From assembly GCA_027366675.1 (NCBI GenBank), contig DAHXND010000112.1:1-36915 (forward strand): a stretch of 36,915 nt of DNA. The letters run 5' to 3'. The notes beneath the pieces were generated by a model. It saw only the letters and a program-made list of their open reading frames with translations, made no database searches and was not told the DNA's origin. The stretch is from Acidimicrobiales bacterium. Lineage in GTDB: Bacteria; Actinomycetota; Acidimicrobiia; Acidimicrobiales; JAMCQF01. Positions 32,560 to 36,915 of this stretch are shown here, piece by piece. Numbering within the stretch: the stretch's first letter is position 1; each line of letters begins with the position of its first letter. A program made the translations under genes and the position numbers.

Positions 32560-35500
32560 CTACTCGTCTTCGAAGCCCTGCTCGGTGAAGTGCAGGGTGC
32601 GGGCGTTCTCCGTGACCGTGCGGACGACCGCTTCGTCGAAGCCGTCAGCCGTATCGGCGGAGATCTCGACGGTGACCTCAACGGTGGCTGTGGAATCGGC
32701 CAGGTGCTGGACGACTTCCTGGACGACCCGGCCGAACTCGAGGCTGAGCCGCTCGGAGCGCAGCACGATGCTGCCGTGGAAGCGCCGTGGCTTCGATGGG
32801 CCAGCCGTCGCCGCTCCTACAGTGGTCGTTGGCGCCAGCATGGAGGTAGGCATGGCTCCTGTGGCGCCCCTCGCCGCGGCTTCGCCTGTGACCGCGGCCT
32901 CGCCCGTCGCCTGGTGATCAGCTCGCAGCTGCGCCATGGCCACCTCCGGCCGCACGAGCAAGGTGGACGGCGACGTGCCGCTCGACCCTCCAGGTCCGAC
33001 GACGAGGCCGACGTAGCGCCCGCTGGCACTGTCGTAGCCTTCGGCGAGCGCGAAGCCCTCTTCCGCCCACGCGAACCCGGCAGGGCCATCCTGGACGCTG
33101 CGCTGGAGAACCAAGCGGTCTCTCAGACGTGGCAGGTACGGATAACGAGCGAGCGCCTCCCACAGCGCACCGAGAGCGACGTGCCCGCTCTCCCACAGCG
33201 AGGCGAGCGGGCCGCTGAGCACGAGGGTGCGTAGCAGCGACGGGGCATAGACGATCGTGAGGTGACCCTTGTCGATGAGGCGTCGCGCCGTACGAGCGGC
33301 GAGGGCGCCCTGGCCTTCGATGCGGACCGGGTCGAAGACGATCGGCCCGGTCGGTTCGGGCTGCGTTGGCACGAGCGCCCAGGTGTAGGTGTCGGCCAGG
33401 CGGCGCTCGACGGTGCTCTCGGCCTCCTCCGCCTTGGTGGCCGCCTGGGCTGCCTGCTGGGCGCCGAGACCCAGTTCCTCGGACTCCGCGGCGATCGATC
33501 CCCAGGCGAGCGCCTCGGCCATCCCTTGCCGCAGGTCGTCGACCCGGCGGTGGTCCGCGGCGAGGAACACCACCATGTTGCGGAACAGCCGGGGTGCGCT
33601 GCCCCGGTGCTCGAGGATCTCTCTTGCCGCTCCGAGGGCGGGAGAGTCCTCGGTCTTCGCGACATGGGCCGCATGCGGTGGCAGCACGACGAGGCGGACC
33701 TGATCGTCGTCATCGACATCGGCTGAGGACTGCGGAGCGACGTGCACCCCGGCGAGCTCCCCCCGGTCACGCTGGCGGCGGATCCGCTCGCAGAGCGACG
33801 CGTCGACTTCGGCGATCCCGGTGGCCAGCCAGCGCTCCGCGCGGTCGCGGGCCATGCGGGCCACGCTCGGGCTGAGCCCGTACCAGTAGCGGTCGCGATC
33901 CACATAGAGGTAGGTGGCCTTATCCGAAAGGCGCGCGAGCGCGTCGGCGTAGGTCGCTACCGCCTCACCAGGCGCGGCACAGCCGAGACGCACCCGGGCT
34001 GCCTCGACACCGCGATGCGGCGAGTGCACCGTCGGCGCTGAGCCCAAGAACACCGCGCGGGCAACCTTGCACGTGGCGCCGTAGCGGCCGAGGTTCTGGT
34101 AGGTGGCATCGAGCTGGGAAGGAAGCGACGCGGCGCCATCGACGTCGGCGTCCATGACCGGCTTCCAGGAGTCCTCGAGGTTCCGGGCGAGCTCGGAGGC
34201 GACCGGAGCATCGTCCAGGGGGATAGTCCCGGGCACGATGAGCGGGGACTGGTCCCCGCCCCGCCACAGCGCGCCCACCACCTGGGCCATGAGCCGCAGC
34301 ACGCCCCGGGTGCGCTGGAAGCGTTCCAGGGTGGACCAGTCCTCGTAGAGCCGGTCGAACAATTCGGGGTGGATCGGGTACGCGGCACGCAGCCGTCGCT
34401 CGTAGGCGGCCTCGCGGCACTCAGCGGGGAACTCGGCGGCCTGGGACTGGTACAGCTTGGCGAAGGCCTGCGCCGTCGCGTCTCGATAGACGAGGTTCTC
34501 GGCGTCGATGGACCGGAACAGGCGGCGGCGGACGATCTCGAAGCCTTCCTCGGCCGAGGCTGGTCGCCAGGAGGACCCCACCCGCCCGATCACGCTTCGC
34601 AGCCGGCGCAGCGCTTCGGCGCCACCGGGCCCGCCGATCTCGACGCTCGAACCGCCGCTCCCCGGGGCGCCGGAGGAGGGATCGGTCGAGACCGAGGCCG
34701 GCAGGCTCACGACGAGGAGCGCCTGGTCGGTCGCCCGCGCCGCCTCGGTGAGCGCCTGGGCGAAGCTGACGTGCGCTTCGAAGCTGCCGCCGGCTAGACG
34801 CTCGTCTGTGGCATACAGCTGGCGGGCGTAGGCCACCCACTCGTCGACGAGGACCAGGCACGGCGCGCACGCCTGGAACAGCTCCGCCAGCGCGCCCCCG
34901 GGGCTCGTGCCGGTCCGGTCGGCTTCGGCGACGAGCTCGTAGCCGTCCTTGCCGGCGAGCTGCCACGCAAGCTCCCCCCACAGGGTCGCCACCTCGGTCC
35001 CGTCCGACTTGACCGACACCTGCCCGGGAGGGATCCAGCCGCCCACGAGCGCGGCCCGTCGCACCTCCGGGAAGGCGTCGGTCCCGGCAGCGCCGACCAG
35101 CTCTTGGACCTCCTCCGGCAGGTCGGCTAGCGCCACGCCTGAGCACAGGTGCCACAGAGCGATCAGCGTGTGGGTCTTGCCACCACCAAAGGTGGTCTGC
35201 AGGTCGACCACCGGCACGCCACCGGTTCCCGCCAGGCGCCTGGTGGCCTCGGAGAGCAGCTGACGAAGCCCCTCGGTCAGGTACGTGCGGCGGAAGAACT
35301 CGACCGGATCGGCGTACTCCGCCCTGCCAGATCCTGCTGCCACCTGGTGGAGATCGGCAGCGAACTCGGCCAGCTCGTAGCGGCCCTGCGCGACGTCGTC
35401 ATGGGGAACGATGACCTCGCGCCACGGGCGAAGCCCAGCCACCGCGCCGCTCGTCGCCGCCACCGGCGCGGCAGCCTTGCGAACGTCGGCCTCGTAGCGA

Positions 35501-35907
35501 AGTCGCATCAGCTCGGTCTTCGACCTGCCGACCGCCTCGGCTTCTTTCGCGTCGGCGGCAGCGAGCAGCCGCTCGATCGAATCGAGCGCCCGGTAGGTGT
35601 CGTCCGCGTTGAATGCATCGTTGTGGGCCCAGCGGTTCCGCACGTCACGCAGCTCGAAGACCAGGTTTCGGTCCGAGCGGGTGAGCCGGGTGCGAAACGC
35701 CGAGTCCCACGCCTCGGCCATCACCTTCAGCAGGAACGCCGGATCACGAAGCGACGCCAGCGCGGCGTTGCGCGGGCCGGAGTCGACGAAGCCCTCCAGC
35801 CAACCCTCACTGTGCACTGAAGCCATCTGGCGGTCGACGAACGGTGCGAGCCCCGTGGCCAGCACCTCGAAGGCCCGCCCGACGCGTTCGCGGTTACTGA
35901 CCGCCAT
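32560..35907 (-). CDS. Swt1-HEPN/DUF499 large ATPase, putative defence protein
   Basis: The 1115-residue product has an N-terminal Swt1-type HEPN domain (about 1-120) with an Arg90-x4-His95 motif (RNRWAH), the arrangement seen in HEPN ribonucleases. The DUF499 P-loop ATPase follows, with Walker A GGGKTH (241-246) and Walker B-like CLVLVDEW (350-357). A long C-terminal part of unknown fold includes an acidic DVDDDDQ stretch and a low-complexity region near 1000. DUF499 ATPases occur in defence islands, often beside DUF1156-type DNA methylases; none is in the window, but one could lie to the right. ATG 35907 overlaps the preceding HEPN-like fragment by 14 nt and has GAGAGG upstream. High G+C suggests transfer. 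Confidence 0.85.
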   Translation of the reverse strand: MAVSNRERVGRAFEVLATGLAPFVDRQMASVHSEGWLEGFVDSGPRNAALASLRDPAFLLKVMAEAWDSAFRTRLTRSDRNLVFELRDVRNRWAHNDAFNADDTYRALDSIERLLAAADAKEAEAVGRSKTELMRLRYEADVRKAAAPVAATSGAVAGLRPWREVIVPHDDVAQGRYELAEFAADLHQVAAGSGRAEYADPVEFFRRTYLTEGLRQLLSEATRRLAGTGGVPVVDLQTTFGGGKTHTLIALWHLCSGVALADLPEEVQELVGAAGTDAFPEVRRAALVGGWIPPGQVSVKSDGTEVATLWGELAWQLAGKDGYELVAEADRTGTSPGGALAELFQACAPCLVLVDEWVAYARQLYATDERLAGGSFEAHVSFAQALTEAARATDQALLVVSLPASVSTDPSSGAPGSGGSSVEIGGPGGAEALRRLRSVIGRVGSSWRPASAEEGFEIVRRRLFRSIDAENLVYRDATAQAFAKLYQSQAAEFPAECREAAYERRLRAAYPIHPELFDRLYEDWSTLERFQRTRGVLRLMAQVVGALWRGGDQSPLIVPGTIPLDDAPVASELARNLEDSWKPVMDADVDGAASLPSQLDATYQNLGRYGATCKVARAVFLGSAPTVHSPHRGVEAARVRLGCAAPGEAVATYADALARLSDKATYLYVDRDRYWYGLSPSVARMARDRAERWLATGIAEVDASLCERIRRQRDRGELAGVHVAPQSSADVDDDDQVRLVVLPPHAAHVAKTEDSPALGAAREILEHRGSAPRLFRNMVVFLAADHRRVDDLRQGMAEALAWGSIAAESEELGLGAQQAAQAATKAEEAESTVERRLADTYTWALVPTQPEPTGPIVFDPVRIEGQGALAARTARRLIDKGHLTIVYAPSLLRTLVLSGPLASLWESGHVALGALWEALARYPYLPRLRDRLVLQRSVQDGPAGFAWAEEGFALAEGYDSASGRYVGLVVGPGGSSGTSPSTLLVRPEVAMAQLRADHQATGEAAVTGEAAARGATGAMPTSMLAPTTTVGAATAGPSKPRRFHGSIVLRSERLSLEFGRVVQEVVQHLADSTATVEVTVEISADTADGFDEAVVRTVTENARTLHFTEQGFEDE

Positions 35908-36106
35908 CTGGTTCCTCTCCCCCCAGGGCGCGGTGCGCGAGTGCAGTAACCTGTTCGGCGAGCTCGACCGCTCGCGTGGCGTCAGTGGTTGTGGCCTCGT
36001 CTAGGTCCTCGGGATAGCGGCCCTCGATCGCCCAGCGGGTGAGCTCCTCCAAGTCCACCTCGAAGAGCAGGCGGGCTCGCTCCTCGCTCGGGTCGACCCT
36101 AGCCAT
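35894..36106 (-). CDS. N-terminally truncated HEPN-domain protein (70 residues)
   Basis: This short ORF matches only the C-terminal half of the HEPN family that partners MNT proteins (RWAIEGRYPEDLDEA..., then AVELAEQV helix). The N-terminal half, present in the other copy at 36585-36915 (VVEKALKATLI, KTHNL), is missing because MNT coding sequence occupies its place. ATG 36106 overlaps the MNT stop by 8 nt and has AGGGG 8 nt upstream, so it is probably still translated. Its end overlaps DUF499 by 14 nt. A frame open further upstream is MNT read out of phase. Confidence 0.65.
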   Translation of the reverse strand: MARVDPSEERARLLFEVDLEELTRWAIEGRYPEDLDEATTTDATRAVELAEQVTALAHRALGGEEPDGGQ

Positions 36107-36461
36107 GGACGGCGACCCCTTCACGAAGCGCCACACGCACGACACCGGGCGCCCGCGAGCGCCCGTCCAGCTCGGTCGCGTCGGTGACCACGAGGTCGAC
36201 CGGGACCGGCAGGTCACGAAGCGACCGCAGCATGGTGACCGCCGCGTCGTGGTGACGACCTTCGAGCTTCGATAGGACCACGAGCAGGTCGATGTCCGAC
36301 TCGCGCCCGTCATCTCCTCGGGCCACCGAACCGAAGAGCACGACGCGCAACGGGTCGAACCGCTCGACCAGCCGGGCCACGACGTCGGGCACCCATTCGG
36401 CCAGCGTCCGGCCGTCGTAGATGGCCTTGCCGTCTCGCACCTCGTAGGCGACCGAGCTCAT
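36099..36461 (-). CDS. Minimal nucleotidyltransferase (MNT-type antitoxin)
   Basis: The 120-residue product has a pol-beta-like nucleotidyltransferase fold with the GSVARGDDGRESDID motif: Gly44-Ser45, Asp56 and Asp58, plus the third acidic residue Asp89 (VDLVV). All catalytic residues are present. In HEPN-MNT pairs the MNT typically neutralises its HEPN partner by adding AMP to it. Here the HEPN that follows is truncated, and a fuller HEPN lies upstream. ATG 36461 overlaps the stop of the preceding small ORF as ATGA. It has the normal length for the family. Confidence 0.88.
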   Translation of the reverse strand: MSSVAYEVRDGKAIYDGRTLAEWVPDVVARLVERFDPLRVVLFGSVARGDDGRESDIDLLVVLSKLEGRHHDAAVTMLRSLRDLPVPVDLVVTDATELDGRSRAPGVVRVALREGVAVHG

Positions 36462-36598
36462 TGGCCAAGCTCCTGCTGGACCAGCGCTCGTGCTCGGGCA
36501 CTGTGCACGAGACGCATCTGTTGCTCGACGAAGGGGCCGAGACCCTCGGCGAGCACCTCGAAGGCCCGACCGACCCGCTCCCGGTTACTGACGGCCAC
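36458..36598 (-). CDS. 46-residue remnant of a second Swt1-HEPN/DUF499 N-terminus
   Basis: The frame from GTG 36598 encodes VAVSNRERVGRAFEVLAEGL and on to VHS. Of its first 33 residues 26 are identical to the N-terminus of the large DUF499 protein at 35907. It then diverges (ARARALVQQELGQ) and stops. GGAG lies 7 nt before the GTG, and the start overlaps the preceding HEPN stop by 14 nt, exactly as in the intact copy. The stop overlaps the MNT start (ATGA). It is either a degenerate gene or a small protein kept for coupling. Confidence 0.75.
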   Translation of the reverse strand: MAVSNRERVGRAFEVLAEGLGPFVEQQMRLVHSARARALVQQELGQ

Positions 36599-36915
36599 GT
36601 TCTGCTCCTAGCTCTCGTCGCACCTCGACCACGACCTGCTCGGCAAAGGCCGCCAGACTTTCTGCAAGCTCAGCGTTCGCCTCGGCGAGGTCATCCGCGT
36701 AGCGCCCGTCGACTGCCCACGGGTTGCACCACGCCAACAGCTGTCGGTCGAGCTCGACGAGGCGCCCCAGCCCGACGCACGAGTCGTGCAGGACAAGCAG
36801 GTTGTGGGTCTTCTGGAACGGCACGCCTGCGTCGATGAGCGTGGCTTTCAGGGCCTTCTCGACGACGAGATGGGAAAGAAAGCACACCATGCGACCGGGG
36901 GATTCGGGGTCCCGG
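36585..36915 (-). CDS. HEPN-domain protein, 5' end cut by window edge
   Basis: At least 109 residues are visible of a HEPN protein of the MNT-associated type: a PGRMVCFLSHLVVEKALKAT helix, KTHNLLVLHD, then WAVDGRYADDL and a final AEQVVVEVRREL helix. The frame is open through the right edge, so the true start lies outside; an internal ATG at 36890 is probably not the start. No classical Arg-x4-6-His is obvious in the visible part. It overlaps the DUF499 remnant by 14 nt. Its MNT partner could be the gene downstream or one beyond the edge. Confidence 0.78.
   Translation of the reverse strand, partial: RDPESPGRMVCFLSHLVVEKALKATLIDAGVPFQKTHNLLVLHDSCVGLGRLVELDRQLLAWCNPWAVDGRYADDLAEANAELAESLAAFAEQVVVEVRRELGAERGRQ

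Noticed and set aside
36107-36313. Upstream part of the frame that contains the short HEPN ORF
   Set aside because: It is Ser/Thr/Arg-rich and is the MNT gene in the wrong phase. Only the part from ATG 36106 resembles HEPN.

Overview
The window looks like a chromosomal segment of a moderately GC-rich actinobacterium. The evidence is the block clpC-radA-disA-carD-ispDF, the block tilS-hpt-folE-folP-folB-folK-coaX-lysS, a SigR/RsrA-type redox sigma/anti-sigma pair and a DUF2342 metalloprotease. The Acidimicrobiia are my best guess at class level, by inference only. No rRNA, tRNA, CRISPR array or insertion sequence was recognised.

Layout. (1) 1-4.7 kb holds accessory metabolism and signalling: a thiolase-like acyl-CoA enzyme, a long nitroreductase-family protein, and a NarL/DevR-type two-component pair placed tail to tail. 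(2) 5.1-8.0 kb is a radical SAM/SPASM enzyme followed after 7 bp by a DrrA-DrrB-like ABC exporter fused into one chain. (3) 8.2-10.2 kb has two divergent exported proteins, a lipoprotein and a lipase-like hydrolase; the lipase has a promoter with a dyad between -35 and -10. (4) 10.2-17.4 kb, minus strand, is the conserved stress/isoprenoid block clpC, radA, disA, carD and an ispD-ispF fusion. (5) A polyprenyl diphosphate synthase lies alone on the plus strand at 17.8-18.8 kb. (6) 18.9-31.3 kb, minus strand, is a tightly packed series: sigR, rsrA, a DUF2342 protease, tilS, hpt, folE, folP, a pseudophosphatase-like gene, folB, folK, nadB, nadC, coaX, lysS. Many of these genes overlap by 1-8 nt at GTGA, ATGA, TTGA or TAGTG junctions. 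ftsH, usually between hpt and folE in actinobacteria, is missing. (7) A flavodoxin-like gene and a PrxQ/Bcp peroxiredoxin diverge from a 23-bp intergenic region that seems to carry a shared leaderless promoter.

From about 32.4 kb to the right edge the character changes. The DNA is visibly richer in G+C and the genes look like a defence or toxin-antitoxin island: a 1115-residue Swt1-HEPN/DUF499 ATPase, a minimal nucleotidyltransferase (MNT), two HEPN-type genes and a broken antitoxin-like ORF. It contains two diverged copies of the same HEPN/DUF499 junction, each with an identical 14-nt overlap. The first copy has lost all but the first 33 codons of DUF499 and the second has lost the N-terminal half of its HEPN gene. 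MNT sits between them. I consider this the most interesting part of the window.

A second theme is the number of short direct duplications (13-55 bp, periods 15-72 bp) in the backbone. Several lie on or within about 15 bp of stop codons, including those of clpC, sigR, the ABC exporter, lysS and the flavodoxin gene. Start codons are often GTG or TTG. One gene, ispDF, appears to need a CTG start to keep its nucleotide-binding loop.
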